Below, in pieces: positions 8,917-17,380 of a stretch of 64,000 nt of DNA (the first letter of the stretch is position 1; each line of letters begins with the position of its first letter). The translations under genes and the position numbers were made by a program. Source of the DNA: Brevibacterium sp. 'Marine'. GTDB lineage: Bacteria > Actinomycetota > Actinomycetes > Actinomycetales > Brevibacteriaceae. The DNA is taken from assembly GCF_012844365.1 (NCBI RefSeq), contig NZ_CP051626.1, positions 1,922,001 through 1,986,000 on the forward strand. Reading direction: 5' to 3'. The notes beneath the pieces are model-generated. The model ran no database searches and was not told the origin of the DNA. It saw only the letters and a program-made list of their open reading frames with translations.

Positions 8917-8962
8917 GCCGAAATTGGTCTTGCGCGAAATAGCCACTTGCCGGAAAGTGGTC
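8917..8962. promoter_or_regulatory. candidate MocR/YczR binding region with direct repeats
   Basis: Between the divergent yczE and mocR-type genes are two near-identical direct repeats, GCCGAAATTGGTC at 8917-8929 and GCCGGAAAGTGGTC at 8949-8962. An inverted repeat, CCACTT at 8943-8948 with AAGTGG at 8955-8960, overlaps the second. MocR regulators often bind direct repeats, so these are likely operator elements. Confidence 0.5.
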
Positions 8963-8978
8963 CCATGAGGTCTCAACC

Positions 8979-10469
8979 ATGAGCACACCGGTCCTGGGAG
9001 CCAAACGACTCGTCGGCATTATCGGCGATGGTCCGTGGAAGGCGCCTGCCTTCGAATCGCTGGCCGCCGCGGTGGCCGCGGCGATCACCGACGGGCGGCT
9101 TCCTGTCGGAGCACGACTGCCGAGCGAACGGGAGCTTGCTGCCGCGATCGGTCTGTCCCGGACAACGACGGGTCGCGCCTATGCCCAACTGCGGGAACAG
9201 GAGTACATCCGCACCCGCCGCGGCTCCGGCAGCATCGTGCAGCTGCCGAGGGTCCCCGGCGGCCGCATCGACCACCTGCTCTCACCTGCCGGCGCGGATG
9301 AGACGGAGATCGACCTGACCTGCACCGCACCGGTCGCGGCCCCTGACATCCCTCGCGCCTACGACAGGGCGCTGTCTCGTTTGGGTGCCTATCTTCCCGG
9401 CACCGGATACTATCCGTCCGGGCTGCCGGTACTGCGGGAGATCATCGCCGACCGCTATACCCGCCGCGGCGCACCGACCGATCCCGACCAGATCCTCATC
9501 ACCTCCGGGGCGTTCGGCGGTGCGGCCATCGCCGTCCGCGCCCTCCTCAACGTCGAACCGGATGAGACCACGCGCCTCGGCGGGGCACGGTCGACCTCGC
9601 GAGTCCTCGTCGAAAGCCCCACCTATCCCAACGCGATCGCCACGCTCGAGGGTGCAGGCGCCGCTCTCGTGACCTACCCCCTCGAATTCGGAACTCAGGG
9701 ACACTATTGGGACACCGACGCCATGGATCAGCTCATGGGGCAGATGCGTCCGCGCAGCGCCTATCTCATCCCCGACTTCCACAACCCGACCGGCGCCCTG
9801 ATGGGTGAGGCCCAGCGCCGCGATCTCGCGGACGCTCTGCGCCGGCATCGCGTCGTTCCGGTCTTCGACGAATCCCTCGTCGAACTGGGACTGGAGGGAG
9901 GCCGAATGCCCACTCCGATGTCCGCGCTGATCCCCGACTCGGTGACGGTGGGCAGCGTGAGCAAGATCTATTGGGGAGGGCTGCGCATCGGATGGATGCG
10001 CATTCCCCGCCACCGAGTGGATCATTTCGCCTCCTCCCGACTCGGACTCGATCTGGGAGCTCCGGTGCTCGAACAGCTCGTCACCGTCGAACTCATGGAC
10101 AGCCATGATGCCGTCGTCGCCGACTCCCGTTCCCGGCTGCGGTCCGCCCGCGACCTGCTTGCCGCTCAGGTGAGGTCATGGGTGCCGGATTGGAAGCTCA
10201 TCGTCCCGTCCGGTGGAATGGCGCTGTGGGCCGAACTTCCGGAGGCTCGATCCGCGGCGCTCTCGATCGCTGCCCGGAACCATGGTCTCCGCCTCGTCGC
10301 CGGACCGAACTTCGCCCCGGCCGGTGGACTCGATCGATGGATGCGCCTGCCCTACACGGTGCCCGAGACCGAATTGGAACAGGTCGGGCCGCGATTGGCC
10401 GCTGCGTGGGAAGAGGCCAAGACGATGACCGGACGGAGACCGACGAGCCGGGCTCGCATCGTGGCGTGA
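8979..10469 (+). CDS. yczR: MocR/PdxR-type regulator (GntR HTH fused to aminotransferase fold)
   Basis: Regulator of 496 residues. Residues about 18-90 are a GntR winged helix (LPVGARLPSERELAAAIGLS, then RTTTGRAYAQLREQEYI). Residues about 125-480 are a fold-type I aminotransferase domain with the PLP lysine in SVSKIYWGG and the upstream motif IPDFHNPTG. MocR proteins bind PLP and control vitamin B6, GABA, taurine or, for YczR, the adjacent yczE. The divergent yczE and the repeats between them support the YczR assignment. The downstream yggS gene, which encodes a PLP-homeostasis protein, starts 43 nt after the stop. Confidence 0.85.
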   Translation: MSTPVLGAKRLVGIIGDGPWKAPAFESLAAAVAAAITDGRLPVGARLPSERELAAAIGLSRTTTGRAYAQLREQEYIRTRRGSGSIVQLPRVPGGRIDHLLSPAGADETEIDLTCTAPVAAPDIPRAYDRALSRLGAYLPGTGYYPSGLPVLREIIADRYTRRGAPTDPDQILITSGAFGGAAIAVRALLNVEPDETTRLGGARSTSRVLVESPTYPNAIATLEGAGAALVTYPLEFGTQGHYWDTDAMDQLMGQMRPRSAYLIPDFHNPTGALMGEAQRRDLADALRRHRVVPVFDESLVELGLEGGRMPTPMSALIPDSVTVGSVSKIYWGGLRIGWMRIPRHRVDHFASSRLGLDLGAPVLEQLVTVELMDSHDAVVADSRSRLRSARDLLAAQVRSWVPDWKLIVPSGGMALWAELPEARSAALSIAARNHGLRLVAGPNFAPAGGLDRWMRLPYTVPETELEQVGPRLAAAWEEAKTMTGRRPTSRARIVA

Positions 10470-10512
10470 ACACCCCCCCGGTACGGGCCGAGAACCTGAG
10501 TACGATGACACT

Positions 10513-11292
10513 ATGGGAGACGACAGCGAACTCAGTCATGATGACCAGTACTCGACGGCGACGACCGTCGAGGAGTTCCGAGCCGATATCGCCGAGGTGG
10601 AGCGCCGGATCGCCGCTGCCGCCGAGCGTGCCGGCCGGGACCGAACCGACATCGAGCTGCTGCCCGTGAGCAAGACCGTGCCCCAGGAGCGCATCCGCCT
10701 GGCTGTTGCCGCCGGATGTGCGAAGTTGGGCGAGAACAAAGTGCAGGAAGCCCACCGCAAATCCGAGGAGATGGCCGATCTCGACATCGACTGGGCAGTG
10801 ATCGGCCACCTGCAGTCGAACAAAGCCAAGTTCGTGGCGCAGTTCGCCAGCGAATTCCAAGCCCTCGACCGGCTCAAGGTCGCCAGAGCACTCGACCGCA
10901 GACTCGAAGCCGAAGGACGCAGCCTCGACGTGTACGTGCAGGTCAACACCTCTGCCGAGGACTCGAAATTCGGAATGCCGCCGGAAGAGCTGCCCGCATT
11001 CCTCAAAGAGGTCCAGGCCTTCGAGACGCTCAAGGTGCAGGGTCTGATGACCCTGGCGATCTTCTCAGCCGACATCGACCGCGTCCGGCCCTGTTTTCAG
11101 ACGCTGCGCACACTGCGTGACCAGGTCCGCGACACCGATGCTGAGCTGCTGGGCCCCGGGCGTCTGTCGATGGGCATGTCCGGTGACTTCGAAGTCGCCA
11201 TCGAAGAGGGCGCGAACTGTGTGCGCGTCGGCCAAGCGATCTTCGGCAAGCGCTCCCTGCCGGATTCCTACTACTGGCCCGACACACACTGA
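10513..11292 (+). CDS. YggS-family PLP homeostasis protein
   Basis: Cytoplasmic protein of 259 residues with the alanine-racemase-like TIM barrel of the YggS/YlmE/PROSC family. It binds PLP without known catalysis and buffers the free cofactor. The PLP lysine is in LLPVSKTV near residue 57, and the C-terminal SMGMSGDFEVAIEEG motif binds the phosphate. Its position after a MocR-type PLP-binding regulator suggests shared B6-related control. An N-terminal acidic extension of about 20 residues precedes the usual family start. Confidence 0.93.
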   Translation: MGDDSELSHDDQYSTATTVEEFRADIAEVERRIAAAAERAGRDRTDIELLPVSKTVPQERIRLAVAAGCAKLGENKVQEAHRKSEEMADLDIDWAVIGHLQSNKAKFVAQFASEFQALDRLKVARALDRRLEAEGRSLDVYVQVNTSAEDSKFGMPPEELPAFLKEVQAFETLKVQGLMTLAIFSADIDRVRPCFQTLRTLRDQVRDTDAELLGPGRLSMGMSGDFEVAIEEGANCVRVGQAIFGKRSLPDSYYWPDTH

Positions 11293-11309
11293 CTCTCAGG
11301 GGCCGATAA

Positions 11310-12272
11310 GTGCACAGTTCGACCCTGCAGGTGCTGGTGTGGTTCGGCGGAGCGGTGCTCGGAGGCATCCTCGGTGTTGGGATCGCTGGCTTCGCCGGCC
11401 TCGCCGAAGCGGCACTGACCCCGTGCCTCATCGCACTGCTCTTCCTCACGTTCTTGGAGCTTCCGTTCGACTCGGGTCTGCGTGCTCTTCGTGATCGTCG
11501 TTTCCTCGCACTTGTGGCCGGGATGAACTTCGTCGTCGTTCCCGCGGTCGTCGCTGGTCTCATCGCGGTCTTCGACATTGCTGATCCGATCGTGCCCGCA
11601 GTGCTCATCGTTCTGCTGTGCCCGTGCATCGACTACGTCATTGCGTTCACGCGAGCTGCCGGAGGTGCCGCCGACCAGCTGCTGATGCTCACCCCGATGC
11701 TGATGATCGCTCAGCTGCTGTTGCTGCCGGTCCTGCTGTGGGCGATCACCGGCGGGCGAACGAGCATCGATCTGCCGATTCGGCCCCTGGGCGAAGCGCT
11801 GCTGCTGTTCATCGTCATTCCGCTCATCGCCGCCGTCCTGGTTCGCACCCTAGCCCGCAGACAGCCCCGGGTGGATCGCGTCGTCGAATCGGCCGCAAAG
11901 CTGATGGACCCGGTGATGGCCCTGACTCTGCTAGTCATCACTGCCTCGGTCATTCCGGTGATCGCTGGTTCTGCTGGGCATTTGGGCACTGCGGCGTTGG
12001 TCTTCGCAGTCTTCGCGGTCGTGATGGCGGTCGCCGGGTGGATCCTCACACGCGCGACGCAGATGGCTGCAGACCAATCCCGAGCCGTGATCCTGTCCGG
12101 GGTGACTCGCAATTCACTCGTCATGCTTCCCCTCGTTCGGGCGATCACCGGAGAGAGGAGCGGCCCCGCCGCAGTCGTGACCCAGACCCTCATGGAACTG
12201 ATCGTTCTGCTCATCCTTGTCCGCATTCTGCCTCGGCTGGTTCCCGCGACTGCCGTGTCCGAAAACCGCTAG
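11310..12272 (+). CDS. ACR3-like arsenite / bile-acid-sodium-symporter family transporter
   Basis: Membrane protein of 320 residues with about ten helices of the bile acid:sodium symporter superfamily. The motif LLCPCIDYVIAFT is typical of ACR3-type arsenite exporters, including the Cys in that helix. The GTG start at 11310 has AGGGG eight nt upstream. There is no ArsR or ArsC gene beside it, so arsenite as substrate is not certain. It sits 18 nt after yggS and 32 nt before the alkylation-repair gene, so it may be co-transcribed with both. Confidence 0.75.
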   Translation: MHSSTLQVLVWFGGAVLGGILGVGIAGFAGLAEAALTPCLIALLFLTFLELPFDSGLRALRDRRFLALVAGMNFVVVPAVVAGLIAVFDIADPIVPAVLIVLLCPCIDYVIAFTRAAGGAADQLLMLTPMLMIAQLLLLPVLLWAITGGRTSIDLPIRPLGEALLLFIVIPLIAAVLVRTLARRQPRVDRVVESAAKLMDPVMALTLLVITASVIPVIAGSAGHLGTAALVFAVFAVVMAVAGWILTRATQMAADQSRAVILSGVTRNSLVMLPLVRAITGERSGPAAVVTQTLMELIVLLILVRILPRLVPATAVSENR

Positions 12273-12304
12273 TATTCCTGCGCTTCACGGCGGAGAATGG
12301 GACT

Positions 12305-13768
12305 ATGTTCACGTCCGACCAGTGCTATCAGGCAGTCACCTCGCGTGACCGCCGGTTCGATGGCATGTTCTTCACCGCGGTGCGCACCACCGGGATCTTC
12401 TGCCGTCCCTCGTGCCCGGCGAAGACACCGAAGCGGGAGAACGTCGACTTCTTCGTCACAGCAGCTGCGGCCACCGATGCCGGATTCCGAGCCTGCCGGC
12501 GGTGCCGCCCGGACGCCAGCCCGAATTCTCCACAGTGGGACACTCGAGGTGACATTGTGGCTCGGGCCGTAAGGCTCATCCGTGACGGTGCCGTCGACCG
12601 AGGGGGAGTCGAAACACTGGCCGCCGAACTCGGATACAGCACACGTCAGCTCGGACGCCTCATCCATGCCGAACTCGGCGCAGGGCCTTTGGCTTTGGCC
12701 CGCACTGAACGCGTTCGGACTGCCCGAACACTTATCGAAGTCACATCGATGCCGATGAGCGACATCGCCTTCGCCGCCGGATTCTCCAGCATCCGACAGT
12801 TCAACGACACTTTCCGCGAAATGTACTCGATCAGTCCCCGTCAGCTGCGCAGCCCCGGAACCGACCAACCCGTGGCCGATGAGCTCAACCTGAGACTGGC
12901 CTATCGTCCGCCGTCCGACTTCTCACATCTGCTCGAGTACTTCGCTGTCCGAGCCGTGCCCGGGATCGAAGCGGTCGCGGACGGGGCGTACACCCGTTCG
13001 CTGCGACTGCCCCATGGCCCGGCAGTGATCACCGTGCGACAAGGAGCCGGAGATTTCGTCGATTGTCGCCTCCGCCTGGCCGATACCAGAGACCTCGGCA
13101 GCGCCGTAGCCCGGACTCGCCGAACCTTCGACCTCGATGCCGACCCCGCGGCGGTGGCAGAGACTCTGCGATCCGCAGGCTTGGCCCGCCTCGTCGACGA
13201 CTGGCCCGGAATCCGTTCGCCAGGGCACAGCGACCCTGTCGAACTGGCCCTGCGCACCGTACTCGGGCAGCAGATTTCGTTGGCCGCGGCGAGTACTCAC
13301 TTGGGGCGACTCGTAGCAGGAGCCGGAGAACCGCTGCCGCCGGAACTTGTAGTCAACGGCGTGGACAGACTGTTCCCCACCGCCGAGGCGATCGCTGCTG
13401 TCCCCGCATCGGACTGGGCTCTGCCAGAGAGCAGGATCCGCACAATTGCAGCTCTGTCGTCGGCTTTGGCAGATGGAAGCGTGGACTTGGGGGCTGGGGC
13501 CGACCGGGATGAAGCAAGCCGGAATCTGTTGGCACTGCCGGGGATCGGCCCCTGGAGCAACGGCTATATCCGGATGCGCGCACTTGGCGACCCCGATGTC
13601 TTCGTGGACTCCGACCTCGGCGTCAAGAAGGCGATCGCCGAACTCAATGAGACCTCAGCTTTCATCGGGGACTGGAAAGAGCTCTCGAAGAACTCCAGCC
13701 CGTGGCGTTCGTACCTCACCCATCTGCTGTGGGCCCATCACGCCCGCCGTGTCGAAAGGACACCCTGA
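12305..13768 (+). CDS. Ada-like activator fused to 3-methyladenine DNA glycosylase II
   Basis: Fusion protein of 487 residues for alkylation-damage repair. Residues 1-80 are the Ada methyl-phosphotriester acceptor and zinc domain ([13 protein letters not shown], then RACRRCRPD), with the probable acceptor Cys at residue 33. Residues 85-180 are an AraC-type DNA-binding domain ending [20 protein letters not shown]. Residues about 195-310 are the AlkA N-terminal domain, and residues 310-487 the HhH-GPD glycosylase ([20 protein letters not shown]). The catalytic Asp candidate follows in [11 protein letters not shown]. The ATG at 12305 starts the Ada domain. The stop is 1 nt from the ogt start, which makes an operon. 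Confidence 0.92.
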   Translation: MFTSDQCYQAVTSRDRRFDGMFFTAVRTTGIFCRPSCPAKTPKRENVDFFVTAAAATDAGFRACRRCRPDASPNSPQWDTRGDIVARAVRLIRDGAVDRGGVETLAAELGYSTRQLGRLIHAELGAGPLALARTERVRTARTLIEVTSMPMSDIAFAAGFSSIRQFNDTFREMYSISPRQLRSPGTDQPVADELNLRLAYRPPSDFSHLLEYFAVRAVPGIEAVADGAYTRSLRLPHGPAVITVRQGAGDFVDCRLRLADTRDLGSAVARTRRTFDLDADPAAVAETLRSAGLARLVDDWPGIRSPGHSDPVELALRTVLGQQISLAAASTHLGRLVAGAGEPLPPELVVNGVDRLFPTAEAIAAVPASDWALPESRIRTIAALSSALADGSVDLGAGADRDEASRNLLALPGIGPWSNGYIRMRALGDPDVFVDSDLGVKKAIAELNETSAFIGDWKELSKNSSPWRSYLTHLLWAHHARRVERTP

Positions 13769-13769
13769 T

Positions 13770-14348
13770 ATGACCACCTCGACGAACACCTCGTCTCACA
13801 CTGATCCGACAACGGAACCGAGCGGAACCATCGGACTGCCGGTCGCCTCGGCGCCGGTGTATTCGACCATCATCGACACGGAGATCGAACCGGTCCTCCT
13901 CAACTCGGACGGAACCCACCTCACCGGTCTCTACCTCGACGTCTCCGAGGCGATCGATGCGCGCCTGCACAAGACGTTCGGCGTCGATCCGACACCGGCC
14001 GACGACCTCGAAATCTTCGAGCGCACGAAGGCCCAGCTGGGGGAGTACCTCGCCGGTGAGCGCACCCGGTTCGATCTGCCGTTGGCGGCAAAGGGCACCG
14101 AATTCCAGCGGCAGGTGTGGCAGGCACTGACTCAGATCCCCTATGGCAGCACCGCCGGCTACGGAGAACTCGCCGAAATGCTGGGCCGACCCGGCGCTGC
14201 GCGAGCAGTGGGCGCGGCGAACGGCAAGAATCCGATCAGCATCATCGTCCCCTGTCACCGTGTCATCGGCGCGGACGGCTCCATGACCGGCTACGCCTGG
14301 GGCGAGGCCAGCAAGCGACACCTGCTCACCCTAGAAAACTCCCTCTAA
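13770..14348 (+). CDS. ogt: methylated-DNA--protein-cysteine methyltransferase
   Basis: Suicide repair protein of 192 residues that removes O6-alkyl groups from guanine. It shows the helix-turn-helix motif [20 protein letters not shown], the Arg-finger region [11 protein letters not shown] and the active-site motif PCHRV with the acceptor Cys. The ATG at 13770 is 1 nt after the stop of the Ada-AlkA gene, so the two are co-translated. An N-terminal extension of about 25 Thr/Ser-rich residues is unusual but harmless. An IS3-family element begins 3 nt after the stop codon, so any native terminator has been displaced. Confidence 0.93.
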   Translation: MTTSTNTSSHTDPTTEPSGTIGLPVASAPVYSTIIDTEIEPVLLNSDGTHLTGLYLDVSEAIDARLHKTFGVDPTPADDLEIFERTKAQLGEYLAGERTRFDLPLAAKGTEFQRQVWQALTQIPYGSTAGYGELAEMLGRPGAARAVGAANGKNPISIIVPCHRVIGADGSMTGYAWGEASKRHLLTLENSL

Positions 14349-14351
14349 TTA

Positions 14352-14407
14352 CTACCTGACGGCGGCCCAGCAACCTCGCGCTGGAGTGGTCCCCAATAGT
14401 TGGACTG
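14352..14407 (+). repeat. IS3-family left terminal inverted repeat
   Basis: 56 bp beginning CTACCTGACGG and ending GTTGGACTG. It matches the reverse complement of 15895-15950 at 53 of 56 positions. Confidence 0.92.
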
Positions 14408-14415
14408 CTGTGAGG

Positions 14416-15324
14416 TCAGCATAAAGCAGTTGCCGGCTGTCCGGCTGTGGCGGTCTTGGTCCGATACTCCATCGGGGCAAGACCGCCGAGTCGCATCGAG
14501 ATCCTCTCAAAGTTATACCAATGAATGTACTCATCGATCGCTTTCTCGAGGTCCTCGACCGTGTTGAATTTCTGCAGATAGAACATCTCGGTTTTCAACT
14601 GCCCGAAGAAGTTCTCCGCCATCGCGTTATCCCAGCAGTTTCCCTTCCGCGACATCGACGGTGTGGCACCGTGTTTGGTCAGGATCGCCGCCCACGACAC
14701 GTGCTGGTACTGAAACCCCTGGTCCGTGTGCACCAATGGTTTCTGACCGGGCCGAAGCCCCTGACACGCATTCGTCAGTGACTTGTTCGTCAACGCCGTG
14801 TTCGGTGACGTCGACATCGAGTACGACACCACACTGGTATCGAAGAGATCGATGACCGGTGACAGATACAGTTTCTGATCCGCCACAGCGAATTCGGTGA
14901 CGTCAGAGACCCATTTCTCATTTGGTTCCTCAGCGGTGAACTCCCGGTTGAGGACGTTGCCGGCAACACGGCCGATCGTGCCACGGTGGGAGTTATACCG
15001 CTTCCTGCGCACCTTGGTCTTGATGTTCATGTCCTGCATCAACCGCAGCACTGTCTTCTTCGCGATCGTGATGCCTTCTTTGACCAAGACTGCCCAGATC
15101 TTGCGGTGCCCGTAGCATTCGCGGCTGTCGGTGAAGATCTCCCGGATCCGGGGCCTGACCTGCTCGTATGGGTCAGGTTTCTGATCGAAGCGTTTCTGGT
15201 GATAGAAAAACGTCGACCGTGCCAGGCCCGCAATGCTCAGCAGCAGTGACAGTGGGTAGTTCGCCTTGAGACTGGCAACTATGCGTGCTTTTACAGCTGC
15301 CCGTTCTGCCTCAAGGCCTTCAGT
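14416..15324 (-). CDS. IS3-family transposase OrfB (read by -1 frameshift)
   Basis: Catalytic rve/DDE part of the transposase. The three acidic residues fall in WVSDVTEF, VHTDQGFQYQ and NCWDNAMAENFFGQLK. The open frame continues upstream of the first TTG (15087) through CYGHRKIWA and LSIAGLARSTFFYH to the A7 run at 15324-15330. The usual product is therefore an OrfAB fusion made by -1 slippage from OrfA. An independent start at 15087 would remove the HTH_21 region, so I extend the frame to the slip site. Confidence 0.88.
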   Translation of the reverse strand, partial: TEGLEAERAAVKARIVASLKANYPLSLLLSIAGLARSTFFYHQKRFDQKPDPYEQVRPRIREIFTDSRECYGHRKIWAVLVKEGITIAKKTVLRLMQDMNIKTKVRRKRYNSHRGTIGRVAGNVLNREFTAEEPNEKWVSDVTEFAVADQKLYLSPVIDLFDTSVVSYSMSTSPNTALTNKSLTNACQGLRPGQKPLVHTDQGFQYQHVSWAAILTKHGATPSMSRKGNCWDNAMAENFFGQLKTEMFYLQKFNTVEDLEKAIDEYIHWYNFERISMRLGGLAPMEYRTKTATAGQPATALC

Positions 15325-15860
15325 TTTTTTAAGTACGCGTTCTCCGCTTCCGCCCGCAACAGCCGGTCTTGCAGCTGCCGATACTCCGCCAGACTAATGT
15401 CCTCGGCACGGGTCTTCTTCGCCATCAGGTCCGGCTTAGACGGGGCCGGATCAGCATCCGGGTCCTGACCGCTGTCAATGGCGCGCATCCGGGCTGTTGT
15501 GCCCTTGCCTGATGCCGGGGGCGAGGTGAATGCCTGATCGCCCTTGTCCCGGTATTCCTTGACCCAGTCGAGGATCGGACGCGACGATGCCAGGCCGAGT
15601 TCCTTGGCGAGTTCGACTTTGTGTTCGCCGTCGAGGTATCGCTTCGCAGTCGCGATCTTCTGCTCTGCTGGTATACGGCGGCGCTGGTGCGGTTCCATGA
15701 CCGACATTGTTCCACGCACCAGCCACCGGTCGTGGAGAAGTTTGAGTGTGGGTTTGTGGACATCGAGCTTCGTGGCTGCCGCGGCGTAGCCGTGCCCTTG
15801 GTCGAAGAGTTCGATCGCGGCCTTGGCTTGGTCGTTGGTGATCAGACAGTCCTGACGCAT
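15291..15860 (-). CDS. IS3-family transposase OrfA
   Basis: DNA-binding subunit of 189 residues. It has two helix-turn-helix segments (DQGHGYAAAATKLDVHKPTL and ELAKELGLASSRPILDWVKE). A leucine-zipper-like C-terminus (RLLRAEAENAYLKKLKAL) follows. Seven consecutive A residues on the coding strand, at the codons TTA AAA AAA CTG, place a -1 slippery site 30 nt before the stop. The frame then joins OrfB. It starts 34 nt inside the right terminal repeat. Confidence 0.9.
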   Translation of the reverse strand: MRQDCLITNDQAKAAIELFDQGHGYAAAATKLDVHKPTLKLLHDRWLVRGTMSVMEPHQRRRIPAEQKIATAKRYLDGEHKVELAKELGLASSRPILDWVKEYRDKGDQAFTSPPASGKGTTARMRAIDSGQDPDADPAPSKPDLMAKKTRAEDISLAEYRQLQDRLLRAEAENAYLKKLKALRQNGQL

Positions 15861-15894
15861 GGAATGGTCCCTTCAAGTTGGTTTGTGTTGATCA

Positions 15895-15950
15895 CAGTCC
15901 AACTTTCGGGGACCACTCCAGCGCGAGGTTGCTGGGCCCCCGTCAGGTAG
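15895..15950 (-). repeat. IS3-family right terminal inverted repeat
   Basis: 56 bp, the inverted partner of 14352-14407 (53 of 56 identical). It lies directly upstream of OrfA. Confidence 0.92.
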
Positions 15951-15965
15951 CAATTGGGGAAGAGG

Positions 15966-15999
15966 AAGGGCCGGGAACCTTTTCGGATTCCCGGCCCTT
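15966..15999 (-). terminator. terminator of tRNA-Ala
   Basis: A perfect 12-bp stem (AAGGGCCGGGAA / TTCCCGGCCCTT) with a 10-nt loop lies just beyond the 3' end of the minus-strand tRNA gene. Confidence 0.8.
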
Positions 16000-16005
16000 C
16001 TGCGG

Positions 16006-16078
16006 TGGAGGTAAGGGGATTCGAACCCCTGACCTTCTCCATGCCATGGAGACGCGCTACCAACTGCGCCATACCCCC
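16006..16078 (-). tRNA. tRNA-Ala (anticodon GGC)
   Basis: 73-nt cloverleaf on the minus strand. The acceptor stem is GGGGGTA with TACCTCC (one G-U pair). The anticodon loop ATGGCAT gives GGC, and the T arm is GGGG TTCGAAT CCCC. CCA is not encoded. A terminator hairpin follows. The neighbouring IS3 element ends 55 nt away and does not disturb the gene. Confidence 0.95.
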
Positions 16079-16287
16079 GCTTGCCTGAACAATACTACCC
16101 AGGTGCGGGCGGGAGACCAAATCGGCGGAGAGTGACGCTCGCCACATGGCATGACGCTGCTGAAAATCTGTTGGTGAAGTGCTCATCTAGGGTCGCTACA
16201 CCCCCGCCAATGGTCGCTCCACGACCCGAGTCCCGTGAACCCCGGCCGTGACGAGTCGACTGCTCGAGGAGGATTCTCCACGGCGGC

Positions 16288-16515
16288 TCAGATGAACGGC
16301 CGGACCTGGCTGAGGTAGCGCACGATGTCCCGTTCGCGCAGTTCGCGCACACGCTGTTCGCGAGCGTGTTCGCGCAGGCGAGCCTGTTGGCGACGGGCTG
16401 CCTTGAGGCGACGGGTTTCCGCGGTCGGGGCCGGGCGGCGAGCCCACCGGATGAGCTTCATCCCGGTGGTCAGGGCCCAGCGGCGTGGATAGGTGAATGG
16501 GAACGTGGTCGACAC
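16288..16515 (-). CDS. small basic protein of unknown function
   Basis: Predicted protein of 75 residues, strongly basic in its second half (KAARRQQARLREHAREQRVR, then a C-terminal YLSQVRPFI). The GTG at 16515 is preceded by GAGGAAG at five nt, a good ribosome-binding site. The open frame extends to 16644 but without such a site, so I use the shorter form. The arginine-rich amphipathic helix could bind nucleic acid or be a coiled coil; no family is recognised. Clustered palindromes lie 100-190 bp upstream. Confidence 0.55.
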   Translation of the reverse strand: MSTTFPFTYPRRWALTTGMKLIRWARRPAPTAETRRLKAARRQQARLREHAREQRVRELRERDIVRYLSQVRPFI

Positions 16516-17380
16516 AATTCTTCCTCGTGGTTTTCGGGCAGGGGATATCCGCAAAAGGGCAGGAGGTATCCCGGAATGACGGTGAGATAAACAGATTCCG
16601 AAAATGCCGTCTAATGGCAATGAATCACCCGAAAAAGGGTGCAATTAGCAAAGGCGGATAATTGCCATTGTCGCAATGGGCCAATGAGATGACTGACTCA
16701 TTGAAACGGCAACGGAATCCGGAAGAGCTTTGAAGCCGGTATGGCCGGAGGTCAGGCAGAAGGCACACGATCGAACCGTGCGCGGACGCGATGACCGCGG
16801 TCAGCGACCGAGCTCAAAGATGTCGGCGTGATGTGACCGGATCAGGACTGGCTGCTGGCGGCGCTACAGCGCCGAAGAGCATGCTGGAATGATCTGGACA
16901 CGTGCCAGACGTGAAGAATGCCGGGTATCAGGCAACCGGTGGCTCAGAGGACAACGGTGGCCGGAAGCCAACCGGTGGAAAAGACGTGAGAGACGGCTGT
17001 GTCAGCCGACGAGTCCTTGTCCGCCAATCGGGCAGGCAGCATATTCATGCCAAGGCGTTCGAAGGTCAGGGCCTGCAAGAAAATTCATCATCGTCACTGC
17101 TCTCCTTTCATGGTCGTGGATCTCGTGAGGACGGCGTCAACGTCCGCAATTGTCAAGATGCAATCAAGGGGTGTCTGCGAATCCGTAATTGCATTGTCGA
17201 ATTTAGCACAGCTTTCATTGCCCGTGGGAGTTTTGTTCATTATTTTCGCAGATATTTTCACGTCGTCTCTTCGGGCGTGAAAGTCGACTCTCCCAAATCG
17301 GCCGGTCGAAGCGCTGTTCGGGCCGACGTAGAATCAGAGTTGACGTGCATCAGTCGGACACGCAGCTTGAGGAGTTGAGG
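16516..17380. other. gene-poor, AT-rich intergenic stretch
   Basis: About 865 bp with no convincing gene. A 158-codon plus-strand frame (16902-17378) has atypical composition and no recognisable domain. The stretch is clearly less GC-rich than its surroundings at 16590-16700 and 17140-17290. It holds palindromes at 16618-16703 and an inverted repeat TTTCACG / CGTGAAA at 17256-17262 and 17276-17282. The promoter of the downstream universal stress gene should lie in its last 150 bp. Confidence 0.5.
16618..16703. repeat. cluster of short palindromes with repeated CAATG motif
   Basis: Three inverted repeats occur within 86 bp: CACCC-N6-GGGTG (16626-16641), CCATTG-N3-CAATGG (16665-16679) and CAATGAG-N8-CTCATTG (16682-16703). 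CAATG or its complement occurs five times. This could be a regulatory region or a structured RNA. Confidence 0.5.

Larger units (their letters stand above)
14352..15950 (-). mobile_element. intact IS3-family insertion sequence
   Basis: Element of 1599 bp bounded by 56-bp terminal inverted repeats with three mismatches. It holds two overlapping transposase frames on the minus strand. The DDE residues and the frameshift signal are all present, so it could be active. No clear direct target duplication is seen; the flanks are AATTA and CAATT. Confidence 0.93.

Noticed and set aside
14347..15955. Possible target duplication AATT around the IS3-family element
   Set aside because: AATT occurs on both sides but at different distances from the repeat ends (one base offset with different intervening bases), so it is not a clean duplication.
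16902..17378. 158-codon frame in the gene-poor stretch before the stress protein
   Set aside because: Amino acid composition is unlike a folded protein, no domain or ribosome-binding site is visible, and it runs through AT-rich non-coding-like sequence.
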